Shown: one piece after another, positions 8,433-18,283 of the stretch
Numbering within the stretch: the first letter of the stretch is position 1
How the letters are laid out: each line of letters starts with the position of its first letter
From: Aspidapion aeneum
Taxonomy: Eukaryota; Arthropoda; Insecta; Coleoptera; Brentidae
Reading direction: 5' to 3'
DNA length: 64,000 nucleotides
Assembly (NCBI GenBank): GCA_963576565.1
Contig: OY755038.1
Span: 135,921,348-135,985,347 of the forward strand
Notes under the pieces: generated by a model
The model's input: the letters and a program-made list of their open reading frames with translations, nothing else
Database searches by the model: none
What the model was told of the DNA's origin: nothing
Made by a program: the position numbers and the translations under genes

Positions 8433-9533
8433 ATGTCAGATAAAGTTAGAAAAGCAACAAACTTAAGACTGAGTGAAATTAGTCGCATGACTGAAATATA
8501 CGATTTTGCTATAAAAGCTGAGACTGATAGCAAATATCATGCTTCACTCAAGGTTCGCTATCAAGACCTAGAACAAATTAGAGATGATTTCAGTAAACAG
8601 CATAACATTTTGATATGTTTATTAGATGAACAGGATGATTTTCAAGCTGAAGATAAAGTTCGAGCTGATTTTGAAAATAAATTCTGGCATATTAAAAGCA
8701 TATATTTTAGCTTATTTTCTCATACAACTAGTGAAACGCAATCTTCTGTTTCCTTATCAAAGGCACCTCAATTTACTAACAATCTTAAACCTTTAGATTT
8801 ACCTATTTTTAGAGGAGATGTAACTTCATTTCCTAGTTTCAAAGATATGTTTGAAGCCCTGGTTCATAACAATCCTCACTTTTCGGATGTAACTAAATTC
8901 GAATATTTACTGAAAGCCCTTGAGGAACAGCCAAAACTCCTAGTTCAGCATTTGCCACTAACTCATGCTAATTATTCCATTGCTTATGATACTTTGTGTA
9001 AAACATATTATAGAAAACGAATCATAGCAGCTAGTCATTGGTCAGCTATTGAAAATGCTAAAAAAGTATCTTCAGAAAATCCTCAAGATTTACGTACCCT
9101 GTTAGATACCTTTAACGATAATTTAGAGGCCTTGCGCAATTTACAGTTACCTATAGACGCCTGGTCATTTCCATTAGTTCAAATGATTAATAGAAAAATA
9201 GATATTTCCTTAGAAACAAAATTTGAGTTACAGCTTTCTGATTCCAATAAAATGCCTGATTATAAAGAGTTAATAGCGTATTTGGAAAAACACTGTGAAG
9301 CTTTAGATAATGTAGAATTAACCCGAAAAGAAGATAAAAAATTCTTTAAAAAATCTATAAATAATAATAGTAGTAGTTTTAAATCAGGTAGCTCCAGACA
9401 AACTTCCAATGTTTTTCTAAGTCAACCCAATCAAAATAATAATAAAAATACTTGTGTAGTTTGCAAACAGGGAACTTATCACACTCTTTCTAAATGTCAG
9501 TTCTTTCGCTCAAAAACTCCCAATGAACGTTAA
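8433..9533 (+). CDS. BEL/Pao 1 Gag, truncated by a stop
   Basis: This is the structural protein that coats the element RNA in cytoplasmic particles. The first ATG opens a 366-residue frame. Residues about 1-100 are charged and helical. Residues about 110-280 (LPIFRGDVTSFPSFKDMF onward) match the DUF1759-type Gag domain of BEL/Pao elements. A first zinc knuckle-like CVVCKQGTYHTLSKC is near the end. The frame stops at TAA 9531-9533, but the same frame goes on with two further zinc knuckles and the protease. In this family Gag and Pol are normally one frame, so the stop is most simply a mutation; readthrough is a less likely alternative. Confidence 0.85.
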   Translation: MSDKVRKATNLRLSEISRMTEIYDFAIKAETDSKYHASLKVRYQDLEQIRDDFSKQHNILICLLDEQDDFQAEDKVRADFENKFWHIKSIYFSLFSHTTSETQSSVSLSKAPQFTNNLKPLDLPIFRGDVTSFPSFKDMFEALVHNNPHFSDVTKFEYLLKALEEQPKLLVQHLPLTHANYSIAYDTLCKTYYRKRIIAASHWSAIENAKKVSSENPQDLRTLLDTFNDNLEALRNLQLPIDAWSFPLVQMINRKIDISLETKFELQLSDSNKMPDYKELIAYLEKHCEALDNVELTRKEDKKFFKKSINNNSSSFKSGSSRQTSNVFLSQPNQNNNKNTCVVCKQGTYHTLSKCQFFRSKTPNER

Positions 9534-10410
9534 AAACTTGCCAAGGCAAATTATTTATGTTTAAATTGCCTTTCTAGATCGCATAGTATAAAGGAGTGCC
9601 CCTCCACTAATTCCTGTTTTCGTTGCGGTGTTCGTCACCATAGTTTACTTTGTTTCAGTGGAAATGATAGTTCCAATCAAGTTAGCACCTTATATAGTAG
9701 TCAGAATAATAGTAGTCAGAATAATAGTAGTCAGAATAATAGTAGTCAAAATAATAGAAACTTTCAAGCCTGCAGTACTGTTACACACCATAATAGTCAG
9801 GGTCCTAAGTACAATCCTGTACACAATCATAGTCAGGGTCCTAACCCCCATTTTAGTAGCTTTAGTTCCACTCCAAATTATTATAATCAGAGTGGCAATA
9901 CTCATTGTAGTCCAGTAGCGCATTCTAGTTCTAGTTTCCCGAATTCCATTGGCCACCCCACTAGTTCGGGTGCCAACCACCATGCCCACTATAGTAGTAT
10001 AGTTTCCAATAATGCTAACTCTGTAGCTCAATTACCTCATATTGATAATCAAAATTCACAAAGCAACCCCAATGCTTTTGTCGGATTAACTGTAGACAAC
10101 CCCTTATGTTTAAGTAGTAGCATCGATTCTTCGGGTGTATTATTATCCACCGCAATAGTAGAAATTTTAGATAGCAAAGGCGATTATCAACCTATTAGAA
10201 TAATCGTAGATTCAGGTTCAACCTCAAATTTCATAACGAAAGCTTGTGTTAAACGTCTTGGTTTACATAGTTACAAATCAGATATAGATGTGCAAGGCAT
10301 TGGTGAAGCCCCTATGCTTAAAAGTTGTGAGAGCATTTCTTCTACCAATCGTCCTTCAGGAAAATCTAGTCCCCTTTTAGAATTTAGTGCCGTAGTTATC
10401 CCTAAAATAT
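9534..10410 (+). pseudogene. BEL/Pao 1 Gag end and aspartic protease, after the stop
   Basis: In the Gag frame after the stop lie two zinc knuckles, CLNCLSRSHSIKEC (CX2CX4HX4C) and CFRCGVRHHSLLC. A Ser/Asn/His-rich spacer follows, and then the aspartic protease signature VDSGSTSNFIT with the catalytic D codon at 10209. The protease would cut the polyprotein. The frame is lost at a 10-bp tandem duplication GGAAATCTTC (10413-10422 and 10423-10432), which shifts into the pol frame. Without the duplicate, protease and pol would be continuous. Confidence 0.85.
9696..9755 (+). repeat. 15-bp minisatellite in the Gag-protease spacer
   Basis: Four tandem units AGTAGTCAGAATAAT (the last has one change) encode SSQNN four times in the Gag frame. 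The unit length is a multiple of 3, so copy-number change keeps the frame. Confidence 0.9.
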
Positions 10411-13400
10411 GTGGAAATCTTCGGAAATCTTCCACTTTCAACACTTTCCACTACTAATTGGCCTTTCTTAAAAAATTGTCAGCTAGCCGATCCTTATTTT
10501 CACAAATCTAGACCGGTTGATATATTAGTAGGAGCTGATATATTTGCAAGAATTCTTAAAGATGGAAAGATTGTTGCTGGTCCTAATGATCCAGTGGCAA
10601 TTAATAGTATTTTTGGTTATTTGCTTATGGGTAAAACTTGTTCTTCGTCTAAAGTAATTAGTCAATTCATTTCTCAAACATTTTTGGCAATGGACACCCT
10701 CGAGGATACCATTCAAAGATTTTGGCTTGTCGAGGAAGTTCCCAAGGTCAATTCAATGTCACCTGAAGATAGTTTAGCTGAAAAAATATTTTCTGAAACC
10801 ACTTATAGAACAGAGACAGGCAGATTTGTAGTATCTCTACCTTTTAAGTCTAGTGAACCTTCTTTTCCCAACAGTAGAGAGTTAGCACTTAAGCAATTCT
10901 TAGCATTAGAACGTAGATTGTTAAAAAATTCTGATCTTTACATGCAATATTCCGATTTTATGAAGGAATACTTATCTTTAGGACATATGAAAATAGTTTC
11001 ATCTTTGACCATTCCAGATAAAAGTTATTATATTCCACATCATTGTGTACTAAAGCCTTCTAGTGTCACAACTAAACTTCGCGTGGTTTATAATGGCTCT
11101 GCTAAAAGTTCTAGTGATTCTTATTCATTAAACGATTGCCTGCTTCCTGGTCCCAAACTTCAAGCTGACATATGTCAATTACTTCTGTTATTTAGATTGG
11201 AAAAATTCGTATTTACAGCGGATATCTGTAAAATGTTTAGACAAATTCTAGTTACTCCTCCTCATCAGGATTATCAACGCGTTCTTTGGCGTTTTCAGCC
11301 TGATGGTCCAATCGAAGACATAGCTCTCTGTACTGTTACTTATGGATTAACATGCAGCCCTTATTTAGCTATCAAATCATTGCTTACTTTAGCTGAGCAG
11401 GAGAAAGTTAATTACCCTGAAGCTTCAGAACTAATTATCTCGCACTCATATGTAGATGATATAACTGGCATGCATTGTGACCTTGAAGGTGCCAAAAGGA
11501 TTCAGAAAGACCTAATTTCTCTTCTTGCCAAAGGTGGGTTTCAATTGCGCAAGTGGTGCAGCAATGACCCAAGACTCTTGGCAGACTTTCCTTCTTCTCA
11601 TCTGTGCAATGAAAATTTATCCTTTGATGCTGATTCCAATAATACTCTTAAAGTTTTAGGACTTGGGTGGAGTCCATCATCAGATTGCTATCAATTTTCG
11701 ATAAACTCAATTTTGTCACCGTGTACAAAACGTAATTTACTTAGCAACTTAGCTAAGATTTTTGACCCTCTAGGTATCTTAACTCCTGTTACTTTTTTCC
11801 TAAAACATTTAATACAGAAGCTTTGGGACTTAAAGCTCAATTGGGATGATCCACCCTCGATAGAAATTAGTAGAATATGGGAAAAATTTACAAGTGAAGT
11901 TAGTTTGCTATCTTTATGTAAAATAACTCGTAGAGTAGTGCCTGATAGTTACCAATCAATTCAGATTCATGGCTTTTCAGATGCCTCTGAAAAAGGCTAT
12001 TGTGCTGTTGTTTATTTTAGATTTTCATTAAAAGATAATGAATTTTGTGTCAAATTTGTGACTGCAAAATCCAAAGTAGCCCCTTTAAAAACAATTAGTA
12101 TACCCCGCCTTGAACTGTGTGGAGCAGTTCTGTTATCAAAATTGTTACATTATGTTCTAGGAATTTATCAGCCCAGGCTAAAAATTAGTGAAATATACGC
12201 TTGGTGTGATTCAACTATAGTCCTTTCTTGGATAAAGTCTTCCCCACATAGATTTACCACTTTTGTTAGTAATAGATCAACTCTCATCCAAGAAAAAATC
12301 CCTTCCTCGCATTGGCATCATGTCATATCTGAGAACAATCCTGCAGATTTAGGTAGTCGTGGTCTCCTCCCATCTGAGTTGTCAGAAAGCTCAATGTGGT
12401 GGTATGGCCCTAGTTTTTTGTCGCAACACACCGACACATGGACAGAAATAAATCTTCCATTGTCTGATGAAGACATTCCTGAACATAGAAAAACATGTCT
12501 TCTTGTAGCAGAATTAGAACCCCATCATTTGTTAGCTCAACTAATAGAAAATATTTCTAGTTTTGATAGATTACGTAGAGTTTTAGCATATATTTTAAGA
12601 TTTTTGTCGAATCGTAGAAACAAAATCAAAGTAACTGAACCTCTTACTAGTTTAGAGTTACATCAGTCTGTCATGCTCTTAGTAAAGCATGTACAAATTT
12701 TAGCTTTTTCTCATGAAATTAATAGAATCCAACAGCATCTTTTACCCTCAAAATTATTTAGAAGACTAAGCCCCTTTTTAGATGATGAAAGCATACTTCG
12801 CCTTGGTGGCAGATTAAGAAATTCTACTTCGTTGTCCTATCAACAAAAATCTCCTGCTCTATTGCCCAACAATCATCGATTTACGGAACTTTTGGTTAGT
12901 TATGTACACTTGAAATATTTCCATGCAGGAATTCAATCAATTCAGTACATAATCGCACAACAATTTTGGATAATTTCCTGCAAAAATGTAATTAGAAAGG
13001 AAGTTTCTAAGTGTATTACTTGCTATAAGATAAATCCAACCCCTGTTCAAGCTCCCATGGGTGATCTACCCTTACTTCGCGTGAGCCAAGTTAAGCCTTT
13101 TCTTCACACAGGTGTTGACTTCGCAGGTCCCTTTAATCTGTTAATGACTCGCTACCGAGGAGCTCGCACGACGAAAGCATACCTTTGTCTTTTCGTTTGT
13201 TATGCTACCAAAGCTTTGCATTTAGAGCTAGTTTCAAGCTTGTCTTCCGATGCTTTTCTGGCAGCCTTACGTCGCTTTGTAGGCCGTAGAGGCAGACTTG
13301 TTTCACTCCACAGTGACTGTGGAACTAATTTTACTGGAGCTTATAGAACTTTATGTAATCTAATGCGTGATGCTTCGAAAGCAGAAACAATTTCGTGGCA

Positions 13401-14061
13401 TTTTAATCCCCCCTCTGCACCCCATTTTGGCGGTCTTTGGGACTCTTCAGTAAAATCCGTTAAAACTCATTTGTTACGTATAGTTGGATCTCAAATCTTA
13501 ACATACGAGGAGATGTACACTCTGCTTGTACAGATAGAAGCCTTTTTAAATAGTAGGCCTTTAACCCCCCTTAGTAGTGATCCGAATGACATTTTGGCAA
13601 TCACCCCAGGTCATTTTTTGACCTTAGAGTCTCTTAGTGCACTTCCCGAACCCAATTTTAGTGACACCCCCCTTAATAGATTAGATCGCTGGCAATTGCT
13701 CCAGAAGTTGCACCAGGATTTTTGGTCTCGGTGGTCTAAAGAGTACTTACATACTCTTCACCAACGTGCTAAATGGCATGATAGTAAAGGTTCACTAAAA
13801 ATTGGTAACCTTGTGGTTATAAAAGAGGATAACACTCCCTGTATGCAATGGCGACTGGGTCGTATTGAGGCAGTGCATCCAGGTTCGGACGGTGTAGTAC
13901 GAGTGGCAAGCGTGCGTACCACTAACGGTACTTTAAAGCGACCGGTTGTTAAGCTGTGTCCGCTCCCCATTGAAGACAATGTAATAAAATTAAAAGGGGT
14001 AAACCCCTTTTGGCCGGCGGGATGTTCGGTCCTCAGTACATTCATTTCGTGTGGATGTTAG
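10411..14061 (+). CDS. BEL/Pao 1 Pol: RT, RNase H, integrase
   Basis: A 1216-residue frame is open up to the 3' LTR. It begins only because of the 10-bp duplication; there is no ATG at the start and the true product would be part of a Gag-Pol polyprotein. Reverse transcriptase: KLRVVYNGSAKS near residue 225, YVDD at residues 347-350 (11449-11460). RNase H: GFSDAS with D524, IPRLELCG, WCDSTIVLSW. Integrase: H833/H839 with CITC near 868 as zinc-binding H2C2, then GVDFAGPF (D903) and HSDCGTNF (D969). The expected catalytic glutamate of GLWE is aspartate in GLWDSS (residue 1011). The C-terminal region (KIGNLVVIKEDN...RPVVKLCPLP) is the DUF5641-type tail. The last residues read into the LTR. Confidence 0.95.
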   Translation: MEIFGNLPLSTLSTTNWPFLKNCQLADPYFHKSRPVDILVGADIFARILKDGKIVAGPNDPVAINSIFGYLLMGKTCSSSKVISQFISQTFLAMDTLEDTIQRFWLVEEVPKVNSMSPEDSLAEKIFSETTYRTETGRFVVSLPFKSSEPSFPNSRELALKQFLALERRLLKNSDLYMQYSDFMKEYLSLGHMKIVSSLTIPDKSYYIPHHCVLKPSSVTTKLRVVYNGSAKSSSDSYSLNDCLLPGPKLQADICQLLLLFRLEKFVFTADICKMFRQILVTPPHQDYQRVLWRFQPDGPIEDIALCTVTYGLTCSPYLAIKSLLTLAEQEKVNYPEASELIISHSYVDDITGMHCDLEGAKRIQKDLISLLAKGGFQLRKWCSNDPRLLADFPSSHLCNENLSFDADSNNTLKVLGLGWSPSSDCYQFSINSILSPCTKRNLLSNLAKIFDPLGILTPVTFFLKHLIQKLWDLKLNWDDPPSIEISRIWEKFTSEVSLLSLCKITRRVVPDSYQSIQIHGFSDASEKGYCAVVYFRFSLKDNEFCVKFVTAKSKVAPLKTISIPRLELCGAVLLSKLLHYVLGIYQPRLKISEIYAWCDSTIVLSWIKSSPHRFTTFVSNRSTLIQEKIPSSHWHHVISENNPADLGSRGLLPSELSESSMWWYGPSFLSQHTDTWTEINLPLSDEDIPEHRKTCLLVAELEPHHLLAQLIENISSFDRLRRVLAYILRFLSNRRNKIKVTEPLTSLELHQSVMLLVKHVQILAFSHEINRIQQHLLPSKLFRRLSPFLDDESILRLGGRLRNSTSLSYQQKSPALLPNNHRFTELLVSYVHLKYFHAGIQSIQYIIAQQFWIISCKNVIRKEVSKCITCYKINPTPVQAPMGDLPLLRVSQVKPFLHTGVDFAGPFNLLMTRYRGARTTKAYLCLFVCYATKALHLELVSSLSSDAFLAALRRFVGRRGRLVSLHSDCGTNFTGAYRTLCNLMRDASKAETISWHFNPPSAPHFGGLWDSSVKSVKTHLLRIVGSQILTYEEMYTLLVQIEAFLNSRPLTPLSSDPNDILAITPGHFLTLESLSALPEPNFSDTPLNRLDRWQLLQKLHQDFWSRWSKEYLHTLHQRAKWHDSKGSLKIGNLVVIKEDNTPCMQWRLGRIEAVHPGSDGVVRVASVRTTNGTLKRPVVKLCPLPIEDNVIKLKGVNPFWPAGCSVLSTFISCGC

Positions 14062-14447
14062 AATTTAGTTATTTTATTTTTACTTTTTATTGGATAAGAT
14101 ATTTTTTGGCTCACTGTGTAGAATTGGGATTTGTTCACCTTTAGCCTGTAGTTCAAGGGGATATATCATATCAAATCCCTATTCAATCACACGGTATGCA
14201 ATCAAGCGAAGCATTTTTTAGTTAGATAATTTTAAGTAAATTAGATTTACGAATTTTCGCGAGTGTTTTCCCTCGTCCTCCCTTCCTTAAAACCTCTGTA
14301 ATGGAAACCCCTCAACAGAACTGCTGAAGCCAGGATAAAGGCGGCCGCCCATCGACCCCACAACGCAGCAACGAACAGTGAGTAGAACAAAACCATTTAT
14401 ACAGTCCATTTTAAATCTCTCCTGAGTAAATTACTCAACACCCACCA
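14023..14447 (+). repeat. BEL/Pao 1, 3' LTR (425 bp)
   Basis: Same ends as the 5' LTR. Lacks the 42-bp segment present there. The purine-rich GGCGGGA just before it may be the polypurine tract. Confidence 0.95.
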
Positions 14448-14452
14448 ATGAT

Positions 14453-15238
14453 AGAAGACGTCATCTTGGATTCATAACGCCACACCGGCATTCCTACTCA
14501 AATTGGAGGCAAACACCTGGTGACTTAAAATTGTGTGATCCATTACTTAGTTTAGTTTTTTTAGTTTTAACCAATTAACCTAGCGTAGTTTTAAAATATA
14601 TACCCACGAGAATATAGACTAAAGTTTCGGGGTGGGCCCGAGACAGTTTGGGGGGGGGGGGGGGGCGAGACCCCATCAGGCCGTATTTTATGCTATTTTA
14701 AGTGTGTCCTCATGAAGCATGAGGAAACTAACTCTTGAAAATCTTAGTTTCGGAGGGGGGGGGGTTCGGTTCGGTTCATCCATCGGGGGGGGGGGGGGGG
14801 GGGTTCGGTTCGGTTCGGTTCGGTTCGGGGGGGGGGGGGGGACAGGCACCCCCCTTATATACGCCACTGATAGGCGCTCTCAACTGCTATTGCTGTTTTC
14901 TAAAAAATTATAGGTTAAGAAGATACTATATAGATATTTGTCGGGAATTTCAAGAAGAACCTGCAAAAAGCGTTTATTATTATAACACCTAAAGCTAAAT
15001 TTTTATTCGGTTCGGATTTTCGGATTCCCGATTTCTAAATTAAATCCATCAAAATAAATGTAATTTCTCCTAAAATAGGAAATTCATTTTTTTCTTATCT
15101 TTTATTTAGGAGCCGGAAAACCAGCGATCATCAAATGGAAATTTTTAGGTGTTTCCTATGCTAAGTATAAAAAAGATTCCCTTTTTGCAGCTTTATTTTA
15201 CAAATTTAATCTACGAAAATATAATCACAAAGTATATG
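14453..15238. other. Non-coding flank with G-rich tracts
   Basis: The first 80 bases relate to 6820-6890. The remainder holds the G tracts annotated separately and AT-rich sequence without features. Confidence 0.4.
14650..14841 (+). repeat. Poly-G tracts and GGTTC pentamers
   Basis: Runs of 16, 10, 19 and 15 G occur at 14650-14665, 14755-14764, 14785-14803 and 14827-14841. Between the last runs is (GGTTC)n. The plus strand could form G-quadruplexes. The glycine-rich frames here are artefacts of the repeat. Confidence 0.85.
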
Positions 15239-17334
15239 CTATATTGCCGTCATAAGAAAAAACCACGTATTCAACGTTTGTTGCAAAAACGAGATATGGT
15301 GTTCCTATGACTTATATGAGCTTTCTAAACATGTTTGTTTAAAAAAATACGTGTTAAGTTAAGTGTTTTTTCTTTTTATGTTATGAAACATATATTTATT
15401 GCTTCATTAACAAAATACCGGGTGGGCCAAAAAAAACCGGACAATTTTTTTTCATTATAACTTTTGAACTATACCACCGATTAATGGGACAAACTGCACT
15501 TGACAGAGAATTAATCAGAGTTTTGAATAAATATATTTTTTTGTCCGCGATCTTAAAATCCAAGATGGCGGACGAAATTAAATTGTACTCTTCAAAGATG
15601 TTCGTTTATTCTTGTGTTGCGAACATGTTTTAATTATTTATTTAAATCAGTAATAAAGCTGCATTCTTGTCACGTACAACAATGTACCAATCAGCAAAAT
15701 CGGTTCAATGGTTCTCAAAAAATATTTTTGTTTCTACCATTGTTTTGCATATTATACGATTGCCTTGCCAATCATGTATGCATTTATTTCCTTATAAATT
15801 CATTACTACTAAACCGATTTTGATGAAATAAAAAACATCCTGGTGAGAATTGATTGCTTTTTAGAGATCATGATCAAAATTTGCCGCCATCTTAAAATTT
15901 AAGATGGCGGACAGAATCATACTTGATTGAATGGCGTTTTTATTCTTATTTTCTAAAAAATATTTTAGTTTTTTTTTAATCATAGAAAAGCACTGCTTTT
16001 CTCCCGCTTAACAAGGTACAAAGTAGTAAAATCGGTTAAGTGGTTCTCACAAAATCTGATTTTGTTTTAACCATTGTTTTACAAATTATACTATTGCATG
16101 GTCAATCCTGTCTACATTCAGTTCTTTATAAATTCGTTATTACTAAACCGATTTTAGTGAAATAAATAACATCATGGCGCAAACTGATTGATCTTTAAAG
16201 TTTGCAGCATGATGTTTTTTATTTCACTAAAATCGGTTCAGTAATAATGAATTTATAAAATGCAGACAAGTATAATTTGTAAAACAATGGTTAAAAAAAA
16301 TCCGATTTTGTAAGAACCGCTACACCGATTTTATTAATTTGTACCTCTTTATGCGGGATGAAAGTAGTGTTTTTCTATAAATAAAAAAAAACTAAAACAT
16401 TTTCGCAAATTAAGAATAAACACGCCATTTTGAAGAATCAAGTATGATTCTGGTCGACATCTTAATTTCCAAGATGGCGGAAAATTTCGATAAGAATCTT
16501 TAAAGAGCAATCAATTCTCACCACGATTTTTTTTATTTCGCTAAAATTGGTGTAGTAATAACGAATTTATAAGGAAATGAATGCAGAAGGATTGGCAATG
16601 CAATCATAGAATCTGTAAAACAATGGTTGAAACAAAAATAGATTTTTTGACAACCACCACACAGATATTTTACTAATTTGTACGTCGTTGTGTGAGGGAA
16701 AAGTAGTGGTTTTCTACAAATTAAAAAAAAACTAAAATATTTTCGGAAAATAAGAATAAACACGCCATTTTGAAGAATCAAGTATGATTCTGTCCGCAGT
16801 GTCCGCCATCTTAAATTTTAAGATGGCGATAAATTTTGATCATGATCTTTAAAAAGCAATCAATTCTCAATAGGATGTTTTTTACTTCATCAAAATCGGT
16901 TTAGTAGTAATGAAGTCATAAGGAAATAAATGCAGACATGATTGGCAAGGCAATCGCATAATATGCAAAACAATGGTTGAAACAAAAATATATTTTTTTA
17001 GAACCACCGAACCGATTTTGCTAGTTCATACCTTGCTGTGCGTGGCAAGAATGCAGCCTTTTAACTAATTTAAAAAAGTGATTAAAACATGTTCGCAACA
17101 CAAAAATAAACGAGCATCTTTGAAGGGTACATTTTAATTAAGTCCGCCATCTTGGATTTTGAGACATCGGACAAAAAAATATATTTGGTTAAAACTCTGA
17201 TTAATTCTCTATCAAGTGCAGTTTTATTCCGGAAAATAAATTTGTGTTTTATTTGCATCCAAAACTTTACCCTTCATTTTCTGAAAATAGCGATTTTGTT
17301 GAATACGTGGTTTTTTCTTTTGACGGCAGTATAG
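15239..17334. repeat. Outer inverted repeat pair around the palindromic element
   Basis: A 38-bp block at 15239-15276 (CTATATTGCCGTCATAAG and on) returns inverted at 17297-17334 with few changes. It lies outside the TA-flanked element, so either it bounds a larger foldback element or the flanking DNA was itself inverted-duplicated. Confidence 0.65.
15418..17230. mobile_element. Long palindromic TA-flanked element, right end lost
   Basis: It starts CCGGGTGGGCCAAAAAAAAC after TA. The sequence is a long imperfect palindrome centred near 16192: the left arm (to about 16185) reappears inverted from about 16199. Each arm holds degenerate sub-repeats of about 300-340 bp with paired AAGATGGCGG/CCGCCATCTT blocks. 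The inverted copy of the start sequence is missing at the right (homology ends near 17230). A complete relative is at 53962-55785. It encodes nothing; TA flanks suggest Tc1/mariner-type mobilisation. Confidence 0.75.
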
Positions 17335-17552
17335 CGATGGCCTAACTGCAATATCCCGTATCTGAAAAAATAAAACTTTACAGGGGAAGCGAAAAACAGT
17401 TTAGGTAACACATATAGGTTTATTGGGTATAAAAAAATATATTTGCTATATTATTTATACACTATGAAAGTAGCCAGCTCATTTGGCCTAAATCACAAAT
17501 AATCTAAAAATGATCAAAATGTTAGATGCGGGGTATTGCAGTTAGACCATCG
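17335..17552. mobile_element. Short inverted-repeat element (218 bp)
   Basis: Terminal inverted repeats of about 29 bp begin CGATGGCCTAACTGCAATA at 17335 and end with the inverse at 17552 (three or four differences). No coding capacity. The target duplication is unclear, so the superfamily is not assigned. Its left end abuts the outer inverted repeat of the preceding element. Confidence 0.65.
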
Positions 17553-18283
17553 ATAGGCTATTTACTTCGTGGGAGGAGAAAACTTTCATTGCCGCGCAAA
17601 GTCTTTTATAACAGATGTGAGACCGCTGAAAGCCAGACGTCGACTGAATCAAGGCGACGCGCGAAGGCTCGAGGCACAAAGTACATAGCGTTATATACTT
17701 TCTGTTCAAGGTCACCAATCGATCGATGGACAGCATATTTTTACAGAGAAATACATCCTTCTTGGTAACACTGGCAACTTCCCGAGGGGAAACCCAATTT
17801 GATTTCAGAGTTTTGCGTGAAGGCAAAAGCCTGTGATCAAACCGGTTCGCCTCGCGCTCCGTAAGCTTCGGACCTCTGTATGTATTACTTACTCTATGGT
17901 ATGACCGACTTTTAAAGTTAAAAGAATTAATTGATAATAAGTCTAAGCGGGTTTTAAAAACAAATGTACCAAAAAGCAAGACGGTTCATGAAGAGGTAAC
18001 GAATAATTTTCTAAATTTCTAGAACAGGTTTGTCCAGATTTGCATTTTTTCTAACAAAAATTTAGATGATAATCACTACCTAAAAGTTCAACAATTATTT
18101 GGTACTTGTCGTGATCGAGTATTCCGAGCCTTTTTAGTTCTTAAAGTCCCTTATAAAATACCCTCATCTTGCTCAAAAGTTATAAACCCGGCAGTCCTTG
18201 AGGAAGACTTGGAATTTCCCGAAGAATTACATAAAGAAAATTTGTAGTAAAATTTTAGACAAAACGTTAACAGTTTTGAAAAA
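17553..18283 (+). other. Probable LTR/leader of the Ty3/gypsy element
   Basis: GC-richer sequence immediately upstream of the gypsy gag. By position it should hold the LTR and primer site, but no second LTR copy is present in the window and no clear tRNA complement is visible, so the boundaries are unknown. Confidence 0.35.

Larger units (their letters stand above)
7098..14447 (+). mobile_element. BEL/Pao LTR retrotransposon 1, nearly full length
   Basis: A 7350-bp element has direct LTRs starting TG and ending CA and a 5-bp target duplication ATGAT (7093-7097 and 14448-14452), as expected for BEL/Pao. Order inside: primer binding site, long leader, Gag with zinc knuckles, aspartic protease, reverse transcriptase, RNase H, integrase and a C-terminal basic domain. 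There is no envelope-like frame. The LTRs differ by three substitutions (by eye) and one 42-bp indel, so insertion was recent. Two lesions in the gag/protease part (stop at 9531, 10-bp duplication at 10413) disrupt the polyprotein. Confidence 0.93.

Noticed and set aside
9531..9533. Programmed stop-codon readthrough between Gag and Pol
   Set aside because: The stop lies between zinc knuckles, not at the Gag-protease border, and BEL/Pao elements normally have a single frame. A mutation is simpler, though not excluded.
9690..10031. Minus-strand 113-residue frame and the plus-strand 96-residue frame inside BEL/Pao 1 gag
   Set aside because: Shadow frames of the SSQNN-coding repeat and serine-rich spacer.
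14785..14841. Telomeric repeat
   Set aside because: The unit is TTCGG, not TTAGG or TCAGG; only a few copies are present, inside poly-G.
14719..14992. Glycine-rich protein frames
   Set aside because: Produced by poly-G and GGTTC tracts.
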